Origin: WJKP01 sp964531215
GTDB lineage: Bacteria; Patescibacteriota; Patescibacteriia; CAIXNZ01
Assembly (NCBI GenBank): GCA_964531215.1
Contig: CAZHFK010000001.1
Coordinates: 1-48,778 of the forward strand
Length of the DNA stretch: 48,778 nucleotides
Direction of reading: 5' to 3'
Each line of letters begins with the position of its first letter. The stretch's first letter is position 1. Made by a program: the position numbers and the translations under genes. The notes beneath the pieces were generated by a model. It did no database searches, was not told where the DNA came from, and was given only the letters and a program-made list of their open reading frames with translations. Positions 9,212-16,288 of this stretch are shown in pieces.

Positions 9212-10579
9212 ATGCTCGGGGGTAAAATACAATACGATTATCAATTTATGTCAGCTGATAAAGTCGGCCGTTTTGGATTTAAAAAACAGGAATTGGCCAA
9301 ACTAGCTAAAGATTTAAAAAATTTTAATAAAAAAATAAAACAGACTAAAAAAGAGCCGGAATTAAGTTTTTTAAATTTGCCTTATGATAATCAGACTTTA
9401 CGGCAGGTTTTAAAAATAAGCCGTAAATTACCGGCCAAGTTTGATAATTTGGTAGTAGTTGGCATTGGCGGTTCAAGTTTAGGCTCCAAAGCTATTTATC
9501 AGGCTTTAGCCGGTCAGTACGCCAATCAATTGCCCTCAAAATGGCGTAAATTAAAAATTTATTTTAGCGGTAATACAACTGATCCCCGGCCTTTGGCCGA
9601 TTTAATTAAAGTTTTGAATTTAAAGAAAACTGTTTTTTATGTAGTTTCCAAATCAGGCAATACGATTGAAACTTTATCTAATTTTTTATTTTTGCGTAAA
9701 AAAATGATTTGGCAAATGGGCTATAAGAAACATAAAGACCATTTTATTATTACCACTAATACAAAAAAGGGCAGTTTATGGGAAATGGCTCAAAAAGAAG
9801 ATTATTTGGTTTTACCTCATTATTCTGGTGGCGGACGTTATTCAGCTTTATCAGTCAATGGTTTGTTGCCGGTCGCGGCTGCCGGATTTGATATTGAAAG
9901 ACTTTTAGCCGGAGCCAAAGCAATGGTTAGACAAAGTAAAAATAATAAAGTTTATAAAAATTTACCTTTTTTGTTTGCGGCTTTGCAGTATTTAGCCTAT
10001 ACAAAACGTCAACAAAATATTTCAGTTTTAATGCCTTATGCCGATACTTTGTCTGAATTCAGTCAATGGTTCAGACAGTTATGGGCGGAAAGTTTGGCTA
10101 ATAAAGTTAATTTGAAAAATAAAAAAGTAAATCTGGGTATAACGCCTGTTACGGCTTTAGGTCCGACCGATCAGCATTCACAGATACAATTATATATTGA
10201 AGGCCCTTATGATAAGATGATTACTTTTATTAAAGTAGTCAAAACTAAAAATAATTTAAAAGTGCCTAAATATAAAAATACTGATTTGGAATATTTGGCT
10301 GGACATAAGTTTGCTGATATTTTAAATATTGAACATCAGGCAACAGCTGTTTCTTTAATGAAAAATAAACGGCCTAATGGCACGATTATTTTACCGGAAT
10401 TGAACGAATATTGTCTGGGGCAATTGGTTTATTTTTTTGAAATCGCCGCCCTTTATTTGGGAGAATTAATGCAAGTCAATGTTTTTAACCAGCCAGGCGT
10501 AGAACAAAGTAAAAATTATATGCAGGCTTTATTAGGCAAACCTGGTTATGAAAAATATAAAAAGGATATAGTGACTTAG
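9212..10579 (+). CDS. pgi: Glucose-6-phosphate isomerase
   Basis: 455 residues, the short bacterial form. It interconverts glucose-6-P and fructose-6-P in the cytoplasm. Two SIS domains: V-V-G-I-G-G-S-S-L-G-S at ~82 and V-V-S-K-S-G-N-T-I-E-T at ~143 bind the phosphate. G-G-R-Y-S-A-L-S near 205, the W-F-R-Q-L-W-A-E-S region near 285 (candidate catalytic Glu) and V-E-Q-S-K-N-Y-M near 430 (candidate catalytic Lys) complete the active site. There is no SD; a TATAAT lies about 40 bases upstream. Followed by a terminator at 10652. Confidence 0.93.
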   Translation: MLGGKIQYDYQFMSADKVGRFGFKKQELAKLAKDLKNFNKKIKQTKKEPELSFLNLPYDNQTLRQVLKISRKLPAKFDNLVVVGIGGSSLGSKAIYQALAGQYANQLPSKWRKLKIYFSGNTTDPRPLADLIKVLNLKKTVFYVVSKSGNTIETLSNFLFLRKKMIWQMGYKKHKDHFIITTNTKKGSLWEMAQKEDYLVLPHYSGGGRYSALSVNGLLPVAAAGFDIERLLAGAKAMVRQSKNNKVYKNLPFLFAALQYLAYTKRQQNISVLMPYADTLSEFSQWFRQLWAESLANKVNLKNKKVNLGITPVTALGPTDQHSQIQLYIEGPYDKMITFIKVVKTKNNLKVPKYKNTDLEYLAGHKFADILNIEHQATAVSLMKNKRPNGTIILPELNEYCLGQLVYFFEIAALYLGELMQVNVFNQPGVEQSKNYMQALLGKPGYEKYKKDIVT

Positions 10580-10651
10580 TAATTAGGCATTGGCCAAAAT
10601 TTATAATTTAGTTAAGAAGAATAATAAGAAATAGTAATTAATAAAATAAAG

Positions 10652-10677
10652 AGAACCGATATAAGCCGGTTCTTTTT
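10652..10677 (+). terminator. Rho-independent terminator after pgi
   Basis: AGAACCG / CCGGTTCT stem with a seven-base loop and a T6 tract. Confidence 0.8.
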
Positions 10678-10707
10678 TATTTTGAGCAATATTTATAAAA
10701 ATTTATT

Positions 10708-10839
10708 TTAGTCAATTCTGATTTTATTTTTTTTCAATGAATTAAGTTGTTTTTTAATTAAGCCCAAATTAATTTTATAATTTTTAGTTATTGCCGTATG
10801 GGGATCGGCAAGAAGTATTGGCGTTATTTTTGAGGGCAT
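10708..10839 (-). CDS. Possible 43-residue basic protein
   Basis: A short minus-strand frame starting M-P-S-K-I-T-P and ending K-K-N-K-I-R-I-D, in the ~570-base gap between pgi and tRNA-Asp. A TTGACA on the same strand (complement of 10910-10915) lies about 70 bases upstream, but the -10 box is uncertain and there is no ribosome site. It could be a real small gene or chance. Confidence 0.3.
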   Translation of the reverse strand: MPSKITPILLADPHTAITKNYKINLGLIKKQLNSLKKNKIRID

Positions 10840-10907
10840 ATAATAATATTATTTTTTAAAATGATAAGAAAAGTATATATATTATGCCATATAGCTGCTT
10901 GCGACTC

Positions 10908-10936
10908 TTGTCAAAAATAAAAATTAATGCTATAAT
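10908..10936 (+). promoter_or_regulatory. Promoter reading toward tRNA-Asp
   Basis: TTGTCA, 17-base spacer, TATAAT. Its -35 box overlaps a minus-strand TTGACA (10910-10915). The transcript would carry about 200 nt of leader before the tRNA at 11149. Confidence 0.6.
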
Positions 10937-11006
10937 AGTTTCATATTGTTTAAAGTTTAGATTAAGATAAATTAGAATATGTAGTTCGTATATACTATAC
11001 TCACTG

Positions 11007-11036
11007 CATAAATTTTTACATTAGTAAAAATTTATG
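11007..11036. repeat. Perfect 13-bp inverted repeat
   Basis: CATAAATTTTTAC and its exact complement flank an ATTA loop, immediately before a 13-base copy of the tRNA-Asp 5' end. No T tract follows, so it is not a normal terminator. Confidence 0.8.
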
Positions 11037-11048
11037 GGGGCGTAGCTC
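11036..11048 (+). repeat. 13-base copy of the tRNA-Asp 5' end
   Basis: GGGGGCGTAGCTC is identical to tRNA positions 11149-11161 (acceptor strand and start of the D arm). The sequence then diverges into an unrelated GC-rich hairpin (CTTCGCTAAAGCTTCGG). It is a partial duplication, not a functional tRNA. Confidence 0.7.
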
Positions 11049-11148
11049 CTGCCTTCGCTAAAGCTTCGGCAGGCAGGCATCAAGATTTTATGGGTGCCTG
11101 GGTACTAACCAACTTCGCTTTCTAATTATTAAAATTGAATATCTACTT

Positions 11149-11222
11149 GGGGGCGTAGCTCAGTTGGTTAGAGCGCTTGCCTGTCACGCAAGAGGTCGCG
11201 AGTTCGAGTCTCGTCGTCCCCG
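11149..11222 (+). tRNA. tRNA-Asp (anticodon GTC)
   Basis: 74 nt. Acceptor GGGGGCG / CGTCCCC, D stem GCTC / GAGC, anticodon stem CTTGC / GCAAG with anticodon GTC at 11183-11185, T arm GCGAG-TTCGAGT-CTCGT, and G73 discriminator as expected for Asp. The 3' CCA is not encoded (GCCT follows), so a CCA-adding enzyme is needed. Confidence 0.96.
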
Positions 11223-11258
11223 CCTCCGCTTTTTCTCGTTTTACTCGAAAAAGCTTCG

Positions 11259-11281
11259 GCGGGCCTTTATGGCCCGCTTTT
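11259..11281 (+). terminator. Terminator after tRNA-Asp
   Basis: Perfect GCGGGCC / GGCCCGC stem, TTTAT loop, then T4. Confidence 0.75.
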
Positions 11282-11356
11282 GTGTTGTAAATAAAAAGCG
11301 GAGCTCGCCGTAGCTTTAGCGAAGGCGAGCACCCCATAATATGATATACTTTAATT

Positions 11357-11596
11357 ATGTACTACGTTTATATCTTAAAATCTCTAAAAGACAATGGCCG
11401 TTATACTGGCTATACAACTGACATCGATGACCGTTTAACCGGACATTTTAAAGGTCAGGTAACTGCAACTAAAAATAGACTGCCCTTAGAATTAGTAGTC
11501 TATTTTACATTTTCTGATAAATCAAAAGCTACAAAGTTTGAACGCTATTTAAAAACAGGTTCAGGTAGAGCTTTTATAAATAAACATTTTATATAA
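11357..11596 (+). CDS. GIY-YIG domain nuclease-like protein
   Basis: 79 residues, a single-domain GIY-YIG protein (UPF0213/COG2827 type). Motifs: Y-Y-V-Y-I-L at 2-7 and R-Y-T-G-Y-T at 15-20 (variant of GIY...YIG), candidate catalytic Arg in D-D-R-L, Glu in K-F-E-R-Y-L-K. Often listed as endonuclease-like; real substrates are unknown. TATACT at 11345-11350 is 6 nt from the ATG, so the mRNA is likely leaderless. A C-terminal fragment of a second copy lies at 13244. It sits directly behind tRNA-Asp at the left border of an accessory stretch. Confidence 0.88.
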   Translation: MYYVYILKSLKDNGRYTGYTTDIDDRLTGHFKGQVTATKNRLPLELVVYFTFSDKSKATKFERYLKTGSGRAFINKHFI

Positions 11597-11599
11597 GGA

Positions 11600-11623
11600 A
11601 AATCGTCATTACGGCGATTTTTT
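11600..11623 (+). terminator. Rho-independent terminator
   Basis: AAATCG / CGATTT stem followed by T residues; the TATAAT of the next gene starts within a few bases of the T tract. Confidence 0.6.
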
Positions 11624-11637
11624 GTTATAATGATTTT

Positions 11638-12174
11638 ATGATAATATTTTTAATTGGTCCAGGTGGTGTGGGCAAAACAACAAGTGGCAAAATATTTGCA
11701 GATAAATTAAAATATCAATTCTTAGATTTGGATGAAGAATTTTGTAAAAGAAATGAGATAATCGGCGAATTTATAAACAAATATGGTTATAAGTCTTATT
11801 GTAAAAAAAACTCAAGTTTATTTTTTCAATTGGTAGAGAATTGCAAAGAAGAAAATACTGTATTTGTATTATCCTCTGGATTTTTAGTACACGAAGGTTT
11901 AAACTCGTTAACTCAAAAACATTTAAAAGCTTTAAAAAATCATGGGTTTTCAATTTGTCTTTTGCCAAATAAAGATAAAAAAATAGCGTCAGAGATAGTT
12001 GTTAATAGACAGTTAAAAAGAGGTTTTGGATTAAATAAAAATAGAGAAAAACAAAAATTTAATAGTCGTTATGATAAATATAAAAAGTTAGGAGATATTG
12101 TATTTTTTTCATCTGATAACCCAGAAAATATTGCAAAAATAATGTTAAATAATAGTTCCAACATAGCCAACTAG
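11638..12174 (+). CDS. P-loop kinase, shikimate-kinase-like fold
   Basis: 178 residues. Walker A is G-P-G-G-V-G-K-T-T at 7-15. The next strand holds F-L-D-L-D-E-E-F, as in shikimate/adenylylsulfate-type small kinases, and V-L-S-S-G-F-L near 78 fits the second substrate-binding strand. A basic LID-like segment (R-Q-L-K-R-G-F-G) follows near 128. The substrate cannot be read from sequence. The last residues (S-S-N-I-A-N) are encoded by a boundary repeat (TTCCAACATAG word at 12153-12170), so the C-terminus may have been altered by repeat insertion. The -10 box is 6 nt before the ATG: leaderless. Confidence 0.75.
   Translation: MIIFLIGPGGVGKTTSGKIFADKLKYQFLDLDEEFCKRNEIIGEFINKYGYKSYCKKNSSLFFQLVENCKEENTVFVLSSGFLVHEGLNSLTQKHLKALKNHGFSICLLPNKDKKIASEIVVNRQLKRGFGLNKNREKQKFNSRYDKYKKLGDIVFFSSDNPENIAKIMLNNSSNIAN
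12153..12170 (+). repeat. Short copy of gene-boundary repeat
   Basis: The word AGTTCCAACATAG, which begins the longer repeats at 12771 and 14553, overlaps the kinase 3' end. Confidence 0.6.
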
Positions 12175-12223
12175 TCCCCGCAAAATCCGGGAAGTTTTCT
12201 CGGTTTTTTGATATAATGAAAAT

Positions 12224-12772
12224 ATGAAAAAAGGGTCACATACAATAATTGTTCCATATAATAATCAATGGGAAGATAAATATTTAAAAGAAAAAAATTC
12301 TCTTTTAGATTTGCTTGGTGATAAAATTATTAATATTGAACATATCGGAAGCACATCAGTTAAAGGCTTATCTTCAAAGCCCATTATTGATATTGTTACT
12401 ATTATTAAAAATTTTGAGCCAGCTAAAAATTTTAATAAAATTCTGAAGGATTTAGGATATAAATTTCACTCTTCAAGTACTGAAAGACATTTTTATAGAA
12501 AAGGTGAACCAATAAGTTATCATCTTTCAATCGCTTTTTCTAATAAAGGTGGGTTTTGGGTTAGGCAAATTTTATTTAGAGACTATTTAAGGAAGAATGA
12601 TGACGCAAGAGAAGAATATCAAAAATTAAAAAAAAGATTATTAAAAAATGACCCGACTGGAGTTAATGATTATTTTGCTGGTAAAGATGTTTTTGTAAAA
12701 AAAATATTAAAATTAGCAGGATGGAAAGAGAATCAAACATATTCTGAATATGTAAAAAAAACTAACAAATAG
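12224..12772 (+). CDS. GrpB family protein (UPF0157)
   Basis: 182 residues. It has the GrpB/UPF0157 pattern of a nucleotidyltransferase-like fold: H-I-G-S-T-S-V near 41-47, K-P-I-I-D-I near 54-59, H-F-Y-R-K-G near 87, and a C-terminal helical part with A-R-E-E-Y. Members occur as stand-alone proteins or fused to CoaE; their reaction is not established. Leaderless by the same criterion as its neighbours: TATAAT at 12212-12217, ATG at 12224. The stop codon TAG is the first triplet of the repeat that follows. Confidence 0.9.
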   Translation: MKKGSHTIIVPYNNQWEDKYLKEKNSLLDLLGDKIINIEHIGSTSVKGLSSKPIIDIVTIIKNFEPAKNFNKILKDLGYKFHSSSTERHFYRKGEPISYHLSIAFSNKGGFWVRQILFRDYLRKNDDAREEYQKLKKRLLKNDPTGVNDYFAGKDVFVKKILKLAGWKENQTYSEYVKKTNK

Positions 12773-12867
12773 TTCCAACATAGTCAACCCTTCGGCTTTG
12801 CTCAGGGCAGGCTAAACCCCGCACAAACGCAAAATTGTGTTGTAATGACCTGTTTTTTGTTTTGACA
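12771..12867 (+). repeat. Boundary repeat copy 1 (~98 bp)
   Basis: Begins AGTTCCAACATAGTCAACCC, contains a CCCTTCGGCT..GCTCAGGG hairpin of a type common between bacterial genes, and ends CCTGTTTTTTGTTTTGACA. Closely related to 14553-14652. Both copies sit between a stop codon and a coiled-coil gene copy. Confidence 0.8.
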
Positions 12868-12888
12868 AATATCATTTAATATAAATAT

Positions 12889-13149
12889 ATGGAAAATAAT
12901 GATAAAAAAGAAATTTTAGAAGCGCTATCAGGTTTTGCTCAGAATACACAAGATCAATTTGATAGTGTAAATAATCGAATTGACAATTTGACAGAAAGCT
13001 TTACTACACTACAAAAATCTGTTGATACTTATGCTAAGTGAGCAGAAACAATATTTGAAGAACTAGTGTCAGTTAATAATACCATTAAACGTCATGAAAA
13101 ATGGTTTGAGCAAATTGCTAAGAAACTTGATATTAAACTTGAGCATTAA
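12889..13149 (+). pseudogene. Small coiled-coil protein, copy with in-frame TGA
   Basis: The frame begins M-E-N-N-D-K-K-E-I-L and runs to TAA at 13147, but TGA at 13039-13041 interrupts it. The intact homologue at 47104 has Y-A-K-K-A-D-T-Y-F; here it reads Y-A-K-stop-A-E-T-I-F. The downstream part keeps sense (F-E-E-L, then W-F-E-Q-I-A-K-K-L-D-I), so the lesion is recent or tolerated. TGA is a normal stop elsewhere in the window, so genome-wide recoding is unlikely. The family is an ~85-residue heptad-rich helix, probably an oligomer; function unknown. Confidence 0.7.
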
Positions 13150-13178
13150 TTTTTTATTTTATTTAAAATAATAATAAG

Positions 13179-13209
13179 AAGTATCGCTAGTTTTAGCGAT
13201 ACTTTTTGT
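13179..13209 (+). terminator. Rho-independent terminator
   Basis: AAGTATCGCT / AGCGATACTT perfect 10-bp stem, then T5. Confidence 0.85.
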
Positions 13210-13243
13210 TATGCTGATAAGACGGCTGGAACTTTGAGTAATA

Positions 13244-13354
13244 GAATTAGTAGTTTATTTTACATTTTCTAATAAATCTAAAGCTACTAAATTTGAACGC
13301 TATCTTAAAACAGGTTCCGGACGGGCTTATATTAAAAAACACTTTTTGAGTTAG
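13244..13354 (+). pseudogene. C-terminal fragment of a GIY-YIG gene
   Basis: 37 codons without a start, reading E-L-V-V-Y-F-T-F-S-N-K-S-K and on to K-K-H-F-L-S, near-identical to the last 35 residues of the intact gene at 11357. The N-terminal two-thirds with the GIY and YIG strands is gone. This is the remnant of a second copy, flanked by other broken genes. Confidence 0.85.
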
Positions 13355-13436
13355 CCGTTTTATTGATAGGGCCTAGGAGACGGTTGGAACTCTGCTGGAA
13401 TAACTACCAGTTTTATGGTATAATATAAATAGAAGT

Positions 13437-14286
13437 ATGGTAAAAAAAATTATCAATTTTATAATATTACTAATATTAGTTGTAATATCTAACTATGCTG
13501 ATTTAGTGTTCCCTCAAATTGATTTAAAAAACTTTTTTTATACATCTATTGCCTTAACAATGTGTTATTTAGTATTTGAAATTTTTCTTAACGGGATAAT
13601 AAAAAATAGAATAGATGATGATAAATTACAGTATTCCTTTAAAAAAACAGTTGATATTTTATTTTTAACTATTTTTGCCGTAATAACATTGAGAATTTGG
13701 ATAGTAAATCCACGTTAATGATAGGATAGAAATACATAATAAATGCGGTGATGTAATTGATATTGGTATTTTATATACAACGATATTTGAAATTAAAGAA
13801 TGGGTCGGGGGTGACCAGCCAACAGGAAGGATAACTAAAATACCAAATGGTTTGGTACTTTTTAATAGTGTCAATAATTATACTCAAGACCATAATTTTA
13901 TCTGGGATGAGATAGAAATAGTATTAACATATAACAGTAACTGGCAAAAAGCTATAAAACAAATATTAAAAATAATTGACAAGGATACTCTAAAGTTTGA
14001 GGAATTAGCTAAAAAAGGAATTAAAAAATTAAAACAAAGATATTATTTAACAAAAAAAGAGTTAAAACCACAAGCATTTTTAAGCATTACAGAGAATTGG
14101 ATTGCGCTGTCATTTCGCTACTTAACAGATGCTAAGCAGCGTAGACAGATAAAGCACGATTTATCCTTTAAAATTTTAAAAATGATTGAAAAATCCAAAG
14201 ATATGGAAATTTCCTCATCAACATCAATAATTAATATAACGTCTTTTCCAGAATTAAAAATAAAAAATTATGCAAGAAAAAAATAA
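13437..14286 (+). pseudogene. Broken MscS-family mechanosensitive channel
   Basis: The first part (13437-13718, 93 residues) encodes two to three TM helices ending I-W-I-V-N-P-R-stop. A different frame then continues from about 13714 (V-N-D-R-I-E-I-H-N-K-C-G-D-V, then G-R-I-T-K-I-P-N-G) through the MscS beta domain and C-terminal alpha/beta domain to 14286. The Gly/Ala-rich pore helix expected between I-W-I and D-R-I-E-I is missing. This is therefore probably an internal deletion that also shifted the frame, not a one-base slip. TATAAT lies 12 nt before the first ATG. A gene truncated to its TM part is possible but less likely. Confidence 0.75.
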
Positions 14287-14554
14287 AATTATTTTATTAG
14301 TTATTGTAGTGCTTGTATTGATAGGTTTAGTGGCTTATTTTTATTTTTGGTATCAGGATACAAACAATTTAAGAAAACAGTCAAAAGCACAAATCAATAA
14401 GGCGCAACAATTCGACGTTTTATCTGAAGAAATTAGTCAAGAGAAAGAAAGATGCCAGCAGTTTATTAATCAGGAAAGCGGGCAATTCGAAGAATTCCAA
14501 TACTGCCAAAAATTTATTCAATGGCAGAACACGCTGAATATCCTTAAACCATAG
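14270..14554 (+). CDS. Small single-TM protein with polar tail
   Basis: 94 residues. One TM helix at ~7-27 (many Leu/Val/Ile), then F-W-Y-Q-D-T-N-N and a Gln/Glu-rich, probably coiled-coil outside segment containing two Cys. It overlaps the end of the broken MscS gene by 17 bases in another frame, so it was probably translated with it. The stop codon is followed directly by the boundary repeat. No family recognised. Confidence 0.6.
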   Translation: MQEKNKIILLVIVVLVLIGLVAYFYFWYQDTNNLRKQSKAQINKAQQFDVLSEEISQEKERCQQFINQESGQFEEFQYCQKFIQWQNTLNILKP

Positions 14555-14652
14555 TTCCAACATAGTCAACCCTTCTTCGGCTACGCTCAGAGTAGGCTAA
14601 ACCTCGCACAAACGCAAAATCAGGTTATAATGGCCTGTTTTTTGTTTTGACA
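14553..14652 (+). repeat. Boundary repeat copy 2 (~100 bp)
   Basis: Same organisation as 12771-12867 (AGTTCCAACATAG start, CTTCGGCT..GCTCAG core, TTTTTTGTTTTGACA end), with scattered substitutions and a 3-base insertion. Confidence 0.8.
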
Positions 14653-14699
14653 ATATTTTTTGAATTGTTATATTATAAATATAATAAATTATTTTATAT

Positions 14700-14876
14700 A
14701 TGTTAGAAGATAAAGATATAGAAAAATTAACACAAGTTTTTGCAACAAAAGAAGAAATTAAGTCAATGATTGAGCCACTAGCAACAAAAGAAGTTTTTTT
14801 AGAGTTACAAAACTCAGTAGATGATTATGCCAAGAAAGCCGATACTTAAAAAGTAGATATTGAGTTAACTACTTAG
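14700..14876 (+). pseudogene. Small coiled-coil protein, internally deleted copy
   Basis: Reads M-L-E-D-K-D-I-E-K-L like the intact gene at 47104, down to Y-A-K-K-A-D-T, then TAA at 14847, then in the same frame K-V-D-I-E-L-T-T and TAG. The joined ends correspond to residues ~49 and ~74 of the intact copy, so roughly 25 codons were deleted and a stop formed at the junction. A 49-residue product could still be made. Confidence 0.75.
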
Positions 14877-14970
14877 TTTATATTCAAATAACTTTTAAAC
14901 AGTCCGGGAAATTTTTTCGGTTTTTTTTTATAATATAAGTATAATATTTAAAATATAATTTTATTAAAAA

Positions 14971-14997
14971 ACCTCTTTGATATCATCGCCGAGGTTT
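14971..14997 (-). terminator. Minus-strand terminator
   Basis: On the minus strand AACCTC / GAGGTT encloses a 15-base loop and is followed by T6. It would end the transcript of the 56-residue membrane gene at 15146. Confidence 0.6.
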
Positions 14998-15067
14998 AAT
15001 GAGCAGTTATTAATAGTCCAAGGAGCAAGAAAATTATAATTACAGCCGGTGAAAAATTATTTACCAC
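14996..15067 (-). other. Tiny hydrophobic frame (23 codons)
   Basis: GTG-initiated frame with N-F-S-P-A-V-I-I-I-F-L-L-L-G-L-L, downstream of the 56-residue gene and just before the terminator. No convincing ribosome site. It may be a second tiny membrane peptide of the same transcript or decayed sequence; I see nothing else in 14880-15145. Confidence 0.2.
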
Positions 15068-15145
15068 CTGGTTATTGGTTTTTTATCAAGTTTTTCAGTA
15101 GCCTTAACCGAATATTTACGAATATGATGACTGTTATTATAAATT

Positions 15146-15316
15146 TTAGTCCTTTTTATTTAAGTCTGAAATTTTTGGTATTGCATAAATAAATCCAGTG
15201 ACAGAATAAATAAAGCTAAAAATAAATAGCCAGGTCATCCAGGCCGAAATTTCATAAGCGACCGGTATGGCTAAATAGGAAATGATGGCCAGAAGTAAAT
15301 AACCAATCATTATCAT
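15146..15316 (-). CDS. 56-residue two-TM membrane protein
   Basis: Starts M-I-M-I-G-Y-L-L-L-A and ends D-L-N-K-K-D. Two hydrophobic helices (~3-20 and ~26-47) are separated by Y-E-I-S-A-W-M-T. The ATG at 15316 is chosen because a perfect AAAGGAGGTG ribosome site (GGAGG at 15325-15329) is 8 nt upstream. A TTGACA-N17-TAAATT promoter sits behind that and a terminator at 14971 follows, so the unit is complete. Function unknown. Confidence 0.75.
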   Translation of the reverse strand: MIMIGYLLLAIISYLAIPVAYEISAWMTWLFIFSFIYSVTGFIYAIPKISDLNKKD

Positions 15317-15343
15317 TGTTAGCACCTCCTTTTTTAATTTAAT

Positions 15344-15372
15344 AATTTATCAAATATAATTATTTTTGTCAA
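15344..15372 (-). promoter_or_regulatory. Promoter of the 56-residue gene
   Basis: Minus strand TTGACA (complement of 15367-15372), 17-base spacer, TAAATT with TG extension (complement of 15344-15349). Confidence 0.75.
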
Positions 15373-15383
15373 TTGTTTATATT

Positions 15384-15423
15384 AAAGAGGGGGCGCGGCT
15401 TTTTTAAGCCGCGCCCCCTCTTT
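15384..15423 (-). terminator. Strong terminator after rplT
   Basis: Near-perfect 18-base stem (AAAGAGGGGGCGCGGCTT and complement), GC-rich with T tracts on both sides, so it may work in both directions. It separates rplT from the promoter at 15344-15372. Confidence 0.9.
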
Positions 15424-15439
15424 GTAATATTTGAAGTTT

Positions 15440-15910
15440 TTATTTTTTTAATGTAGTTTTTTTAGGTTTTGTTTCTTTTTTGACTGGTTTGGCTGATTCC
15501 TTTGAGGTTGATTTACTGGTAGTTTTTGCGGTTTGAGATTTAGAATCTTCTGTGCTGACTTTAGTCCCTTTAATTTCTTTAATAATTGCTGCAAAAATTT
15601 TGGGATGATTTACAGCTAAATCAGCTAAAATTTTACGATCAATTTCAATTTTATTATCTTTTAAAGCTTTGATAAATTTTGAATAAGTTAAACCGTGTTC
15701 ACGTACAGCCGCATTAATCCTTATTTGCCATAAACGTCTCATTTGACCTTTTTTCTTGTGTCTGTCTTGCTGGGCGTGCTGGCCGGCTTTAAGCATGGCA
15801 GTTTTTCCTAAACGCACACTGGATTTTCGGCCCCATTTATAACCTTTGGTCGCTTTTCTGATTTTGCGCCTTTTTTTAAGATGAACTTTGGCTCTTTTTA
15901 CTCGTGGCAT
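15440..15910 (-). CDS. rplT: 50S ribosomal protein L20
   Basis: 156 residues. The first ~115 are typical L20 (M-P-R-V-K-R, K-G-Y-K-W-G-R, R-R-L-W-Q-I-R-I-N-A-A-V-R, Y-S-K-F-I), which binds 23S rRNA early in large-subunit assembly. Residues ~117-156 form a Lys/Thr/Ser-rich extension absent from most L20 proteins, likely a disordered rRNA-binding tail. Last gene of the minus-strand infC-rpmI-rplT operon. Confidence 0.96.
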   Translation of the reverse strand: MPRVKRAKVHLKKRRKIRKATKGYKWGRKSSVRLGKTAMLKAGQHAQQDRHKKKGQMRRLWQIRINAAVREHGLTYSKFIKALKDNKIEIDRKILADLAVNHPKIFAAIIKEIKGTKVSTEDSKSQTAKTTSKSTSKESAKPVKKETKPKKTTLKK

Positions 15911-15962
15911 ATATGTTGGTAACTAGTAATTAGTAATTGGTTATTTGTAAATGATAATTGGT

Positions 15963-16166
15963 TTATTGTTTATGATAAGGTAAAAATTCTTTAATGGTTT
16001 TTCTATTTGCTTTGTCCACTCTTTCATAGCCTCTTTTGCCGCGAGTTTTATCACCAGATTCTCGAGCATTAAAATGATCCTGCCCAGCATGTTTGCGCAT
16101 TAATTTATTTTTTTTAGTTAATTTATATCTTTTTGCGATACTTTTACGTGTTTTTAATTTTGGCAT
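15963..16166 (-). CDS. rpmI: 50S ribosomal protein L35
   Basis: 67 residues starting M-P-K-L-K-T-R-K-S at 16166. The in-frame upstream start at 16181 adds M-S-L-I-N, which the family lacks. Typical L35: K-R-Y-K-L-T, R-K-H-A-G-Q-D-H-F-N, and a basic C-terminus. Middle gene of the IF-3 operon. Confidence 0.94.
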   Translation of the reverse strand: MPKLKTRKSIAKRYKLTKKNKLMRKHAGQDHFNARESGDKTRGKRGYERVDKANRKTIKEFLPYHKQ

Positions 16167-16288
16167 ATTGATTAATGACAAATTGCTAATAGTAAAATAG
16201 TTTTATTTTTAGCTATAAGCTATTTGCGATTTTATAAAATAAATCCCTCAATGGATTTAGTATTTGAATTTTAGCTTATTTGATTAAA

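Noticed and set aside
11143..11337. 64-codon minus-strand frame over tRNA-Asp
   Set aside because: It overlaps the tRNA and its terminator; a familiar artefact of antisense tRNA translation.
13039..13041. TGA as a sense codon (as in Gracilibacteria/Absconditabacteria)
   Set aside because: ppsA, lgt, the four-helix-bundle gene and others end in TGA, and conserved Gly/Trp positions use GGN/TGG. The in-frame TGA is best read as a mutation.
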